Below, in pieces: positions 17,857 through 26,100 of a stretch of DNA of 27,373 nucleotides. The notes beneath the pieces are model-generated. The model was not told the DNA's origin. It saw nothing but the letters and a program-made list of their open reading frames with translations, and ran no database searches. How positions within the stretch are numbered: the stretch's first letter is position 1; every line of letters begins with the position of its first letter. A program made the translations under genes and the position numbers. The DNA comes from CAZMRF01 sp964568735. Its GTDB lineage: Bacteria; Acidobacteriota; Polarisedimenticolia; JACPZX01. The stretch spans positions 1 through 27,373 of the forward strand of contig CAZMRF010000069.1 of NCBI GenBank assembly GCA_964568735.1. Direction: 5' to 3'.

Positions 17857-17885
17857 TTGACACTGCCCGAAAAGGGCCGTAGCAT
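17857..17885 (+). promoter_or_regulatory. Sigma70-type promoter of the secreted repeat protein
   Basis: TTGACA (17857-17862), a 17-base spacer and TAGCAT (17880-17885) form a near-ideal housekeeping promoter. Transcription would begin near 17892, giving a 5' leader of about 65 bases before the GTG at 17958. The rest of the 251-base gap after the MFS gene shows no gene. Confidence 0.7.
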
Positions 17886-17957
17886 CCAGGTTCGCCGCCA
17901 GTTCGTCGATCGACCCCACACGCCCCCCAGCGTCACGTGTGGAAAGGAGGATGTGCC

Positions 17958-19745
17958 GTGAGACTCGTGACTCTCCCCCTTCGTGTTCTGCTCGGCCTGA
18001 GCCTGCTGGCCCTGGGTGCCACGACCTTGGTCCGCGCACAGCCGGTCGCCTTCGGCGCCGAGTTCCAGGTCAACACCTATACGACCGAAGAGCAGTTCTT
18101 CCCCTCCACGGCTGTGGACGGCGCGGGGAACTTTGTCATCGTCTGGACGAGCGGCCCCTCTCTCTATACGGGCACCTTCCCACGTCCGGGACAGGACGGA
18201 TCGGAAATGGGAGTCTTCGGGCAGCGGTACGACAACGCCGGGAGTCCCCTCGGCGCGGAGTTCCAGGTCAACACCTACACGACCGGCTACCAGCTCGCGC
18301 CCGACATCGCGAGCGATCTCGGTGGCGACCTGATCGTCGTCTGGGAAAGCGCGGGACAGAATCAGCCGGCTCCGGTCTCGAGCATCTTCGGACGCCGTTA
18401 CGACAGCAGCGGAGCGGCCATCGGCGGCGAGTTCCAGGTCAACACATCCACGACCTTCAGCCGATCGAGGCCCGCCGTCGCGAGCGACCCTGACGGGGAC
18501 TTCGTCGTGGCGTGGGAAGGGTCCATCCAGGAGATCTGGGCGAGGCGCTTCAACAGCGCCGGGATGCCGATCGGCGGCGAGTTCCAGGTGAACATGGTCA
18601 CGAGCGGAATCAACTCCGCGCCCGACGTGGCCGTCAACAGCGCGGGGCAGTTCGTCGTGAGCTGGAGCCACCTGACCTACGTCGGCCCCGGAGCGGCCGT
18701 GGCGAGGCCCGTCGCGCGTCGCTTCGACGGAACCGGCCCTCTTGGGAACGAGTTCCAGGTTTCGGTCTACACCGATCCCATCGCCATCGACTCAGCCGTG
18801 GCGATGGACGCCTCCGGAGATTTCGTGGTCGTCTGGAACAACACCGCGGCAAGTGGAACAGGGCCCAGCCCCGCGATGCTGGGGCGCAGGTTCGACGCCG
18901 CGGGCATGCCCCTGGGCCCCGACTTCGTCGTGGACAGCCAGGGCGGCAATCTCTACTCCCGCGTGGGAGTGGCCATGGACGCCACCAGCACCTTCATCGT
19001 GGCGTGGGAGACGCTCGACACGTCGGACCTGGGGGTTGCCGTCCGCCAGTACGACAGCTCGGGCGCGCCGACCGGCGGGCAACTTCAAGTGAATACCTAC
19101 GCGACGGGCTACCAGGTCTGGCCCGCCATCGGGGCGGCGCCTTCGGGCGACTTCATCGTGGCGTGGACCACCAGCACGCTCTTCCAGCCCATGGAGAACA
19201 GCCCGGACGGCTCGCTCTCCGGCGTCTTCGCACGGCAGTTCCTGGCTGAAGGGACTCCCGCACCTCTCGCCGCGAGCGTGAGGATCACCCCGCGCCGCCT
19301 CAACGCGAAGAGCAACGGGCGATGGATCAACCTCAAGGTTGGACTGCCTGCCGGCTTCAACGTCGGCGACGTCGACCCGACGAGCGTGGGGATCACGAAC
19401 CTCGACGGAACCGGCTGCCCGGGCCCGTACGCGCAGCCCATCGATCCGGGCTTCGGAATCCGCCCCGGCGGCGGGCCGGCGAAGAAGTTCACCTCCAAGC
19501 TCGATCGCCGGATGCTCGTCGACGCGGCCTGCCTTGGCGACGTGGAGATCACGATCGAGGGAGACTTCCTCACGGGAGAGCACTTCGCCGGCAGCGACGT
19601 GATCGAGATCTTCAGGCCCGGCAGGGGCGGCAGCGCTCCGGGCGGCGGAAACGGCGGTGGGAACGGGAACGGAGGCGGCCACGGCAATGGCGGGGGGAAC
19701 GGCCATGGCAACAGCGGCGGCAACGGGAACGGCCACGGACGTTAG
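17958..19745 (+). CDS. Secreted protein with seven FQVNT-type repeats and Gly/Asn/His tail
   Basis: A 595-residue exported protein. The GTG at 17958 is chosen because AGGAGG lies 8 bases upstream and it is followed at once by a signal peptide (VRLVTLPLRVLLGLSLLALG, cut near VRAQP). Residues about 30-425 hold seven repeats of 50-67 residues, each with G(A/G)EFQVNTYTT, then AxDxxGDFVVVW, then RRYDSSGxxxG; later copies are degenerate (GPDFVVDSQGG, GGQLQVNTYAT). The spacing suggests a beta-propeller or similar beta fold. Residues about 435-555 form a separate domain (SVRITPRRLN, GRWINLKVGLPAGFNVGDVDP, DVEITIEGDFLTGEHFAGSD) of a kind often seen at the ends of secreted proteins. Residues 560-595 are only Gly, Asn, His, Ser and Arg, perhaps metal-binding or cell-surface. 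No enzyme motif is visible. Confidence 0.8.
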   Translation: MRLVTLPLRVLLGLSLLALGATTLVRAQPVAFGAEFQVNTYTTEEQFFPSTAVDGAGNFVIVWTSGPSLYTGTFPRPGQDGSEMGVFGQRYDNAGSPLGAEFQVNTYTTGYQLAPDIASDLGGDLIVVWESAGQNQPAPVSSIFGRRYDSSGAAIGGEFQVNTSTTFSRSRPAVASDPDGDFVVAWEGSIQEIWARRFNSAGMPIGGEFQVNMVTSGINSAPDVAVNSAGQFVVSWSHLTYVGPGAAVARPVARRFDGTGPLGNEFQVSVYTDPIAIDSAVAMDASGDFVVVWNNTAASGTGPSPAMLGRRFDAAGMPLGPDFVVDSQGGNLYSRVGVAMDATSTFIVAWETLDTSDLGVAVRQYDSSGAPTGGQLQVNTYATGYQVWPAIGAAPSGDFIVAWTTSTLFQPMENSPDGSLSGVFARQFLAEGTPAPLAASVRITPRRLNAKSNGRWINLKVGLPAGFNVGDVDPTSVGITNLDGTGCPGPYAQPIDPGFGIRPGGGPAKKFTSKLDRRMLVDAACLGDVEITIEGDFLTGEHFAGSDVIEIFRPGRGGSAPGGGNGGGNGNGGGHGNGGGNGHGNSGGNGNGHGR

Positions 19746-19822
19746 CCTCTGCCTCGGGAAAGCGCCTGCGCTGAATCCGCGGACGCCCTTCGGCAGCCTG
19801 TAAGTTGTCTCTGCGGCTCCGG

Positions 19823-20164
19823 CTACGGGGCGAACATCTCCTGCAGGATCACGAGCACCCTGACGACGGCAGGTGGTCCAAGCCGGCCCAGACGCCGCAC
19901 CATCCTCTCACGGTCGACGACGCGGATCTGATCGAGCACGATGTGGCCCGCCTTGCCCTGGAAGCGGCAGGGAACCCGGAAAGGGTATTCGTGCCCGCCG
20001 GTGGTGAGCGGAGCCACGATGAACGTGCGCAGGTGTGCATTCAGCTCGTCGGGTGAGACGACGACACAGGGTCTGGCTTTCCGGATCTCGCCTCCGCGAG
20101 TGGGTTTGAGGTCTATCAGATAGACCTCGCCTCGACCTACCTGGCCGGCTACCGCCACCGCCAT
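19823..20164 (-). CDS. mazF: MazF/PemK-type endoribonuclease toxin
   Basis: A 113-residue member of the PemK/MazF toxin family, which cuts mRNA at short sequence motifs and arrests growth. Family landmarks: RGEVYLIDLKPTRGGEIRKARPC (long beta hairpin; R and P conserved), VVVSPDELN, FIVAPLTTGGHEYPF, and LDQIRVVDRERMV near the end. The ATG at 20164 lies inside the antitoxin gene (16-base overlap) with AGGA directly before it, so translation is coupled to mazE. It is transcribed from the promoter at 20425-20453 and faces the secreted repeat gene tail to tail across 77 bases with no clear terminator. Confidence 0.92.
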   Translation of the reverse strand: MAVAVAGQVGRGEVYLIDLKPTRGGEIRKARPCVVVSPDELNAHLRTFIVAPLTTGGHEYPFRVPCRFQGKAGHIVLDQIRVVDRERMVRRLGRLGPPAVVRVLVILQEMFAP

Positions 20165-20400
20165 TCCTGCTCATCGAAGCGCGTCGCGGACGGCTCATCG
20201 GGCAGGTAGTCCTTCTCCCGCTCGTGCATGAGACGGGCCGCCTCGGCCCAACCCTCCCGCGGCCGCCTTGAAGATCGAATGATCACCGCCCCCTCCCGGA
20301 CCTGGAACTCGATCTCTTCTCCGAGGCCGGCCTCTTCGATGACGGGTTTCGGAAGCCGAACACCCCTGGAATTGCCGATCCGAATCAACCGGGCTTTCAT
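20149..20400 (-). CDS. mazE: MazE-type antitoxin, AbrB/SpoVT DNA-binding fold
   Basis: An 83-residue antitoxin. The N-terminal half (MKARLIRIGNSRGVRLPKPV, then GEEIEFQVREGAVII) is a swapped-hairpin AbrB DNA-binding domain. The C-terminal acidic and aromatic tail (DYLPDEPSATRFDEQEWRWR) is the type of flexible segment that wraps around and blocks MazF. It starts at ATG 20400, about 18 bases after the predicted transcription start. A 19-bp palindrome over the -10 element is a likely self-repression site. Confidence 0.9.
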   Translation of the reverse strand: MKARLIRIGNSRGVRLPKPVIEEAGLGEEIEFQVREGAVIIRSSRRPREGWAEAARLMHEREKDYLPDEPSATRFDEQEWRWR

Positions 20401-20416
20401 GACGTCCCCCGCAGGC

Positions 20417-20435
20417 GTGCCTACAATGTACTCAC
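20417..20435. promoter_or_regulatory. mazEF operator: 19-bp interrupted palindrome
   Basis: The sequence has the form GTGnnTACAnTGTAnnCAC with all fixed positions symmetric, and it overlaps the -10 box on the minus strand. MazE-type proteins commonly repress their own promoter with MazF as co-repressor. Binding here is inferred from symmetry and position. Confidence 0.6.
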
Positions 20436-20453
20436 GTCATCATCCGCCGTCAA
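20425..20453 (-). promoter_or_regulatory. mazEF promoter
   Basis: On the minus strand TTGACG (20453-20448), a 17-base spacer and TACATT (20430-20425) form a good sigma70 promoter. The predicted start is near 20418, just 18 bases before the mazE ATG. Confidence 0.65.
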
Positions 20454-20498
20454 GGTCGATGAGATCGCCGTTCGACTCGTCTTATGCGGTCCAGGGGC

Positions 20499-21203
20499 TC
20501 ACGGCTCGGCCAGGAATCGGAGAATCTCGCGCATGAGCCGCTCCCCCTGGTCCGTCTCGAATATGTACTGGGCGTGAGCGGAGCCCTCGAGGATCAGCAG
20601 CTCCTTCGGCTCGGGAGCCTTCTCGTATTGCTCCCGGATCTTCACGAGACGGGGCGTCCCGCTCGCCGAGGGGTCGTCGCGGGCCACGACGAACAGCTTC
20701 CGGCCCTTCATCCTCTCGGGATGGTCAATCGCGGAGGGTGCCAGCAGCACCAGGCGATCGATCTCTCCTGGCGCCGCTGCGACCGACGCCTCAGCGGCGG
20801 CTCCCCCGCCCATGCTGGCCCCCACGACCGATACGGACTTCGCGCCGCCATCATGGAGGTACCGGATCGCGGCGAGGACATCGAAGCGCAGCTCGTCGTA
20901 ACCCCCCGCGGACCCGGAACCGCCTTTCGACTGGCCGTAGCCCCGGAAGTCGATGGCCAGCACGCGGAATCCTGCGTCCGCCAGCACCCTGGCCTGCTTC
21001 ACCCAGCTCTCCTTGTTGAAGCGGCCACCGTGGGCCAGCACCACGCCCCTGCCGCTTCCGCCGTACAGATCCGCGTAGACGACCCCGCCATCCTGCGTGG
21101 GGAAGGAAACAAGCTCCTGGGCGTATACCTCACCAGGGCTCGAAAGCATCCCGATGCACCAGGCTGACACGATGGCCAGCAGGCACACTCTGATCCGGCT
21201 CAC
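20499..21203 (-). CDS. Exported alpha/beta hydrolase
   Basis: A 234-residue alpha/beta hydrolase with an N-terminal signal peptide (about 1-29, CLLAIVSAWCIGMLSSPGE, cut near VYAQE). The oxyanion region is VVLAHGGRFNKESW, followed by VLAIDFRGYGQSKGG. The nucleophile elbow is GASMGGGAA. The acid is probably one of the aspartates in FVVARDDPSA, and the last histidine is in EGSAHAQYIF. This is the usual order for the fold. The start is GTG at 21203, overlapping the stop of the AbrB-DUF1801 gene by 4 bases (GTGA). It probably acts outside the cytoplasm on an ester or similar substrate; the specificity cannot be read. Confidence 0.85.
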   Translation of the reverse strand: MSRIRVCLLAIVSAWCIGMLSSPGEVYAQELVSFPTQDGGVVYADLYGGSGRGVVLAHGGRFNKESWVKQARVLADAGFRVLAIDFRGYGQSKGGSGSAGGYDELRFDVLAAIRYLHDGGAKSVSVVGASMGGGAAAEASVAAAPGEIDRLVLLAPSAIDHPERMKGRKLFVVARDDPSASGTPRLVKIREQYEKAPEPKELLILEGSAHAQYIFETDQGERLMREILRFLAEP

Positions 21204-21838
21204 CTCTTCCTACCCTTCTCGTTCTCTGCGATGCGCGCCTTGACGAGCTTCTTCACGAGGGCGGCGGGGAGCGGCTTGTCGGCCGTGAAACGGATGCTGC
21301 CCTTGCCGAGCGCGTAGCCTTCGAGGTCGGCGGCGTGGGTGCGCATCACATCGGTGCTCATCAGGAAGAAGCTGCAGTGCTTCTCGAAGGCCGCGAAGCT
21401 CACCAGAAGCTTCCCCTCGTACTTGAAGGCCGGGATCTGATAGCTGATGACCTCGCTCGCCCCGGGAGCGGCCGCCAGGATGGCCCTGCGGAGCTCCTCG
21501 AGCGCAGCTCGGGCGTCCTTGGGAATGGCCGCGAGGTAGCCCTCAACATCTCCCGCGAGCGGCTTCCTCTTCCCGCCGCCTTTTCGAGTTGCGTGAGCCA
21601 CCGGATGCTCTCCTTCTAGTGAGGGGCGTGATTCGCCGTGCACTGCGTCACGGCGGACCTTCGGATCGATCCCCTTGAGGAAGCCCCGCATCTCGCGCAT
21701 CGACCGGACAGGAATGAGCTCGATGCGATCATCGTAGCCGATCGCCTGGACTTTCTGACCGGGAGCGAGGTTGAGCTTCTTCCGGATGTCCTTCGGGATG
21801 ACGACCTGGAATCTGGAAGAGATCGTTACTGCTTCCAT
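21200..21838 (-). CDS. AbrB-type domain fused in frame to DUF1801 (YdhG-like) domain
   Basis: The open frame gives 212 residues from ATG 21838 (GGAGGAG just upstream). Residues 1-60 are a complete AbrB/MazE-like antitoxin domain (MEAVTISSRFQVVIPKDIRK, then SMREMRGFLKGIDPK). Residues about 90-205 are a DUF1801 domain (GDVEGYLAAIPKDARAALEEL, EVISYQIPAFKYEGKLLVSF, a lysine-rich end). Each is normally a whole protein. Inside the frame, GTG at 21601 has AAGGAG exactly 8 bases upstream and begins VAHATRKGGGKRKPL, a typical DUF1801 start, so two products are possible. Just before that ribosome site a TAG (21618-21616) lies in the +1 frame, suggesting the antitoxin gene once ended there. No partner toxin is next to it. 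Confidence 0.75.
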   Translation of the reverse strand: MEAVTISSRFQVVIPKDIRKKLNLAPGQKVQAIGYDDRIELIPVRSMREMRGFLKGIDPKVRRDAVHGESRPSLEGEHPVAHATRKGGGKRKPLAGDVEGYLAAIPKDARAALEELRRAILAAAPGASEVISYQIPAFKYEGKLLVSFAAFEKHCSFFLMSTDVMRTHAADLEGYALGKGSIRFTADKPLPAALVKKLVKARIAENEKGRKR

Positions 21839-21858
21839 GGCTCCTCCATCGATATGGG

Positions 21859-21871
21859 CCGTGTAATACGG
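21859..21871. promoter_or_regulatory. Small palindrome upstream of the AbrB-DUF1801 gene
   Basis: CCGTGTAATACGG is a 13-bp imperfect palindrome 21 bases upstream of the ATG at 21838. On the minus strand TATTAC inside it could be a -10 box. Self-repression by the AbrB domain would fit, but no good -35 is seen. Confidence 0.3.
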
Positions 21872-21945
21872 TGCAGCCATCGATGCTGACGGCCTTCGTC
21901 GAGCCGGACCGATTCCATTGAGGCATTATGCGTCCCGCTAGGTGC

Positions 21946-22069
21946 ACTCCACGTGCGGCGTAAGCAGTAGCGACCGAAGCCGGCCGATCACTCCAGCAGC
22001 CAACCCGCCCGGCCTTCTCAGCGTCTGCGTTAGCGAGCTTGATCGAGGAGTCCAGATATGATGTTAGGC
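21946..22069 (-). other. Degenerate attC-like site after the ParB-like gene
   Basis: On the minus strand GCCTAAC (22069-22063), a perfect RYYYAAC box, begins 8 bases after the stop of the ParB-like gene. At the far end GCTTACGCCG (21965-21956) repeats ten bases found at the same place in the better site at 22458-22550, followed at the same 3-base spacing by GTGG where GTTG is expected. The arms in between pair poorly. It may be a decayed cassette recombination site. Confidence 0.3.
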
Positions 22070-22076
22070 GGCAGCA

Positions 22077-22448
22077 TCAGTATGGCAGGTCCGTTGGTCC
22101 GAGGCCGACATGGTCCGGCTCCGGATCCTCGTGGAACTGGACGGCTGTGATCTCCGTGTCGCCGCGCAGCACGGCCTTGGCGACGCGATGCATGCCGTCC
22201 ATGACCGCCCCCGTCGCGGAGAGAATGATGGGGAACGATAAGTCCGCGGCATGGATCAAGCTCACGTGCTCGATCAGTTCCCGCCACGTGGGTCGGTCGG
22301 CATCACCGACCCAGTCTTCGTCAAGTTCGCGGATGTCGCGCACTTGAACGCACTTCCTCGGAAGCGTGCTCGACAGTCGCACCAAGCGGTCCACATCCCA
22401 TGCGAGAAGACCGCGACTGGAGGGTCGAAAGTAGTACTGCTTTCGCAT
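22077..22448 (-). CDS. Small ParB/sulfiredoxin-like protein in a cassette-like setting
   Basis: A 123-residue cytoplasmic protein from ATG 22448 (MRKQYYFRPSSRGLLAWDVD). The frame opens earlier (TTG 22511), but that part lies inside the attC-like site. Motifs: LLAWDVDRLVRLSS, DIRELDEDW, LIHAADLSFPIIL, VMDGMHRVAKAVL, and an end EDPEPDHVGLGP..DLPY. The DGMHR motif is like the nucleotide-binding turn of ParB/Srx folds. From memory, proteins of this type occur among gene cassettes of environmental integrons. The upstream ribosome site is weak (AGGTGG). The start is 10 bases after one attC-like box and the stop is 8 bases before another, the compact layout of a cassette. Function unknown. Confidence 0.72.
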   Translation of the reverse strand: MRKQYYFRPSSRGLLAWDVDRLVRLSSTLPRKCVQVRDIRELDEDWVGDADRPTWRELIEHVSLIHAADLSFPIILSATGAVMDGMHRVAKAVLRGDTEITAVQFHEDPEPDHVGLGPTDLPY

Positions 22449-22457
22449 GGCCACCTG

Positions 22458-22550
22458 GGTCAACGCTCGGCGTAAGCCGCGGCGGCCATAGACGGCGCTG
22501 AGCTCCCGCAACCAACCGACCCGGCCGCCGTCGGCTTCATGCCGTTGGGC
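22458..22550 (-). other. attC-like integron recombination site
   Basis: Reading the minus strand, GCCCAAC (22550-22544) begins 6 bases after the YceI stop and GTTGACC (22464-22458) ends the site. Between them the arm GAAGCCGACGGCGGCC pairs with GGCCGCCGCGGCTTAC, leaving one extra A unpaired, as in the extra-helical base of attC sites. The AAGCCGACG ... GCGGCTTA arms match the remembered aadA cassette attC closely. The loop is about 40 bases and the total 93 bases, inside the usual size range. The last box is imperfect (GTTGACC rather than GTTRRRY). Confidence 0.6.
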
Positions 22551-22556
22551 CGCTCG

Positions 22557-23108
22557 CTACGAGTCAAGGATTGCTTCTGCATCTATCGTGATGAGAACTT
22601 CATGCCCCACAACAACTCCGCCCCTTGCCAGGGGGCTGTTCCAGCTTACGCCGAAATCGTGGCGATCTACTCGAGCCGTGGCAAGAAACCCGGCGCGGGT
22701 CTTCGGCCCCTTGTCCATCCCGTCCTCCCACCAAGGTGTCTCCCACATCCCTAGATAATGGACATCCAACGCAACAGTCTTCGTAACTCCTCGGATCGTG
22801 AGAGCCCCCGAAACGAGTGCCTCATTCGGACTCAAAACGCGGACGGTGTTACTGGTGAAGAGAATCTCCGGAAACCGATCGGCATCGAGGAAGTCGGAGC
22901 TCCGCAGGTGGGAGTCTCGATCGGGCTCCCCGGTCCATATGCTCCGGGCGTCTATCTTGACGTTCGTAAGCGATGCCTCTGGGTGGTTGGGGTCGAACCC
23001 GAGGTTCCCATGCACATTCTTGAAATGGCCCCGCACGTGGGTGACCATCATGTGTCGGACGCAGAACTCTGCGGCAGTGTGTCCCGGCTCGAACATCCAG
23101 CGGGCCAT
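22557..23108 (-). CDS. YceI family protein (lipocalin-like, cytoplasmic)
   Basis: A 183-residue YceI-family protein, a beta barrel that binds long isoprenoid or amide lipids in characterised members. It opens with ARWMFEPGHTAAEFCVRHMMVTHVRGHF, the standard first strand pair of the family. VKIDARSIWTGEPDRDSHLRS, DFLDADRFPEILF, LTIRGVTKTVALDV and the closing VVVGHEVLITIDAEA follow in the usual order. There is no signal peptide, unlike periplasmic YceI. The ATG at 23108 follows GGGGAGGGAAC and lies 19 bases after the amidohydrolase stop, so the two are probably co-transcribed. Its own stop is 6 bases from the attC-like site. Confidence 0.92.
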   Translation of the reverse strand: MARWMFEPGHTAAEFCVRHMMVTHVRGHFKNVHGNLGFDPNHPEASLTNVKIDARSIWTGEPDRDSHLRSSDFLDADRFPEILFTSNTVRVLSPNEALVSGALTIRGVTKTVALDVHYLGMWETPWWEDGMDKGPKTRAGFLATARVDRHDFGVSWNSPLARGGVVVGHEVLITIDAEAILDS

Positions 23109-23127
23109 GGCGAGTTCCCTCCCCTTC

Positions 23128-26100
23128 CTAGTGCACCCAGCCGTGCTTCTCGGCGAACTTCTGGACGTACTCCGTCGTGGCCGGGTGGATCGTGTCTCCG
23201 CCCTCCTTCTCGAAGAAGAAGGGCTGCCGTTGCACCTTGTCGGGTGCCACCTGGTTCATGGTGGCGGTCTCATAGAGGCGGCCGTTGATCATCGTGTAGA
23301 CGACGTACTCGCTGCGGCGGATGTCCTCCAGCGGGTTGCCGTCGATGACGATCAGGTCGGCAAGCTTCCCCTTCTCGATCGATCCGATGTCGCCGTCCAT
23401 GCCGATGTAGTGCGCCCCGTCGAGGGTGCCGGCCCGGAGGGCCTCCCAGGGCGTGAAGCCGCCCTGCTGCATCATCCACATCTCCCAGTGCGCCGCGAGC
23501 CCCTCACGCTGCCCGTGGGCGCCGATGTGGACGCTCACTCCCGCGTCCCTGAGGCTCTTCGCGGCGCGGGCCACGTTGAAGTGGTTGTAGTGCTCGTCCG
23601 GCGCCCTAGGCCGGCGGATCGACGCGGGCTCGACCACGAAGCGCGGCACGTACCGCATCAGCCGCTCGTTCTTCCAGACGTCGGTGCGGTCGTACCAGTA
23701 CTTCTCTCCCTCCAATCCGCCGTAGGCCACGACGAAGGTCGGCGTGTAGCCCACCTCGGTCTGCGACCAGAACTGAATGACGTCGTCGTAGACGTGGGGA
23801 ATGCACAGCGCGTGCTCGATCCCCGTGTGGCCGTCCATCACCTGGCTCATGTTGAACTGGAACTTGGCTCCCCCCTCGGGGACCACCATCATGCCCAGCT
23901 CCTGCCCCGCCTCGATGATCTCCTGGCGGGAGTCGCGACGCGGCTGGTTGTAGCTCTTCACCGAGATGGCGCCGACGTCCTTGAGCCGCTGCAGGTGGAA
24001 CTTCGCGTCATCAAGGCTCTCCACGCTCGCCGTGAAGCCGGGGAAGTAGGCCCCGTAGAGGATCGTCCCGGTCGAGAAGATCCGCGGAGCCACGATCAGG
24101 CCCGCCTTCTGCAGCTCGGCCGCCGCGAAGATCTCGCTCGTGTCGTTCGAGGGATCGTGGATGGTCGTCACGCCGAAGGAGAGCTTCGAGAACTCGTCCC
24201 AGTTCTGCTCGGGGATGATCTCCTCGGTTGCCTGCGCGCCGTGGGCATGAACGTCGATGAGGCCGGGGACGATCGTCTTGCCCGAGACATCCATGGTCAC
24301 GGCTCCTGAGGGAATGCTCACCTGCCCGACCCTCCCGACCGCCTCGATCCGGTTGCCCTTCACGAGGACGACGCCGTTTTCGATGATCTCCTGCCGGCCA
24401 TCCCTCGCCCCGCGCATCGTCACGATCCGCGCCCCCGTCAGCGCAATCGTCCCTGACGGAATGTCGGCCTTCTCCTTCCACGACAGGCTGAGCCCTTCCT
24501 CCACCGGCTCGGGCAGCTTCTCGGGCGCCCCTTCCAGGAATGAGAAAGCGTCTTTGAGCTCGCGCGTGTAGAGCGTGGAGCCGTTCGACCAGTGGAGCTG
24601 CCTGCTGTCGGCCGACCAGTGCAGGAACTCGCCCGAGCGCTTCGACACCCGCTTGACGGGGATCGCCTTCGAGTCCTTTGCGACGCTGACGGTCTTGCCG
24701 GTCAGCGTGAAGGGCGCGACCCACGCGTCGTAGCTCTCGGTGAAGGCCACCCAGAGCCCATCAGGTGAGAGGCTGTACTCGGTGACCTTCTCTCCTTTGA
24801 GGTGGGTCTGCTCGTCGTGGCCGTCGAGGTCCACGCTCTTGAGGACAAGCTGGGTCTCCTCGAATTCGTCGGAGAAGAAGACCCGGTGATCCGAGGCCCC
24901 GAAGTGCGCGTTGCGGCCCGAGCGGCTGATCCGCTTCGACTCCCCTCCCACGGCGGCCACGATGTAGATGCCCGGCTCGAGCGACCAGTCCCCGGAGAGG
25001 AGGTAGCCTCCCGTGAACTTCCGGTAGACGACCACCGTCCCGTCGGGCGAGAAGCGCGGCTCGAGGTAGTGGCCGGGCTCCTCGGTCAGGGTCCGGCTCT
25101 CCCCTCCTTCCACCGCGGCGATGCGCACGCTGCCGAGATCCTGATCGTCCCAGGTCACGAAGGCGATCGAGCGGCCGTCGCGGGAGAAGCTCGGGTAGGA
25201 CTCGAAGTGGTCATTCTGATCGGTCAGACGGCGCTGCCGCCCGCTCGCGAGATCCTTGACCCAGATGTGCCCCAGCGCCTCGAAGGCTGCCATCGTCCCG
25301 TCGGGCGACATGCGAGCCCACCGGATCATCTTCACGTCGAACTCATCGGGAGCGACCTGCACCGGGAAGCGGAGGGCCGGGTGGATCTTCTTCTCCGCGG
25401 AGACGCGCGCGGGGATGACCGTCGACTCCTTCGTGCCGATCCAGACGCGCCGGATCTTCCCGCCGGCCCAGAAGACGATCGAGCCCGAGTCCGGGGTCCA
25501 TGCGATGGCCGGCGTGTTCCCCTCGCTCCCATTCGTTTCCTGGAGGTCGCGGTCGAGCTTCTCGTAAATCGGCCGCTCCAGCCCCGAGGTGAGGTCCTTC
25601 ACGTAGATGGCGCTCGTCAGGGCGGGGGTCCGCTTCACGAAGGCGAGGAGCTTCCCGTCGGGCGACGGCGTCGGTAGGATGGCGCCCCCGGGGCCGTCCA
25701 CGAAGGTGTCGGTCTCCCCCTCTTCCCGGTCGAGCCTCTTGATGGCGAAGATCCGGCCCGTGGAGTCCTTCCCGTACTCCCAGCGCGATCCCGGTGTGAC
25801 GTCCTGGCTGTAGTAGATGTAGCGCCCGTCCGGGGAGAAGGCCGGCTCGGCCATGTTCTTCTGGTCCTTCTCCTTGAGGGGACGCTCGGTGATCTGCATC
25901 CCACCGCCGCCTCCCACGTGGAACACCCAGATCTCGCCGGCCGCGATGCTGCGCGTGGACATGAAGCCCTTCTTAGCGAGGATGTAGTCGCCGCCGGGGC
26001 TCCAGGATGGGTTGTGGACGAGGTTCTCCTTCTCCTCCGTCACGGCCCTGGGGTCGGAGCCGTCGGCCTTCATCACCCAGAGGTTGTCGGCCCCTGCGCG

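Noticed and set aside
18050..19110. Repeated DNA suggesting a CRISPR or tandem array
   Set aside because: The repeats are coding, in frame, irregular in spacing and degenerate; they encode the FQVNT protein repeats.
21998..22004. GTTGGCT on the minus strand as the end box of the second attC-like site
   Set aside because: The arms it would define do not pair; the alternative end at 21946-21965 shares ten bases with the first site at the same spacing.
22798..24309. A 503-codon plus-strand frame opposite yceI and the amidohydrolase
   Set aside because: It crosses two recognised genes and has no family motif or ribosome site.
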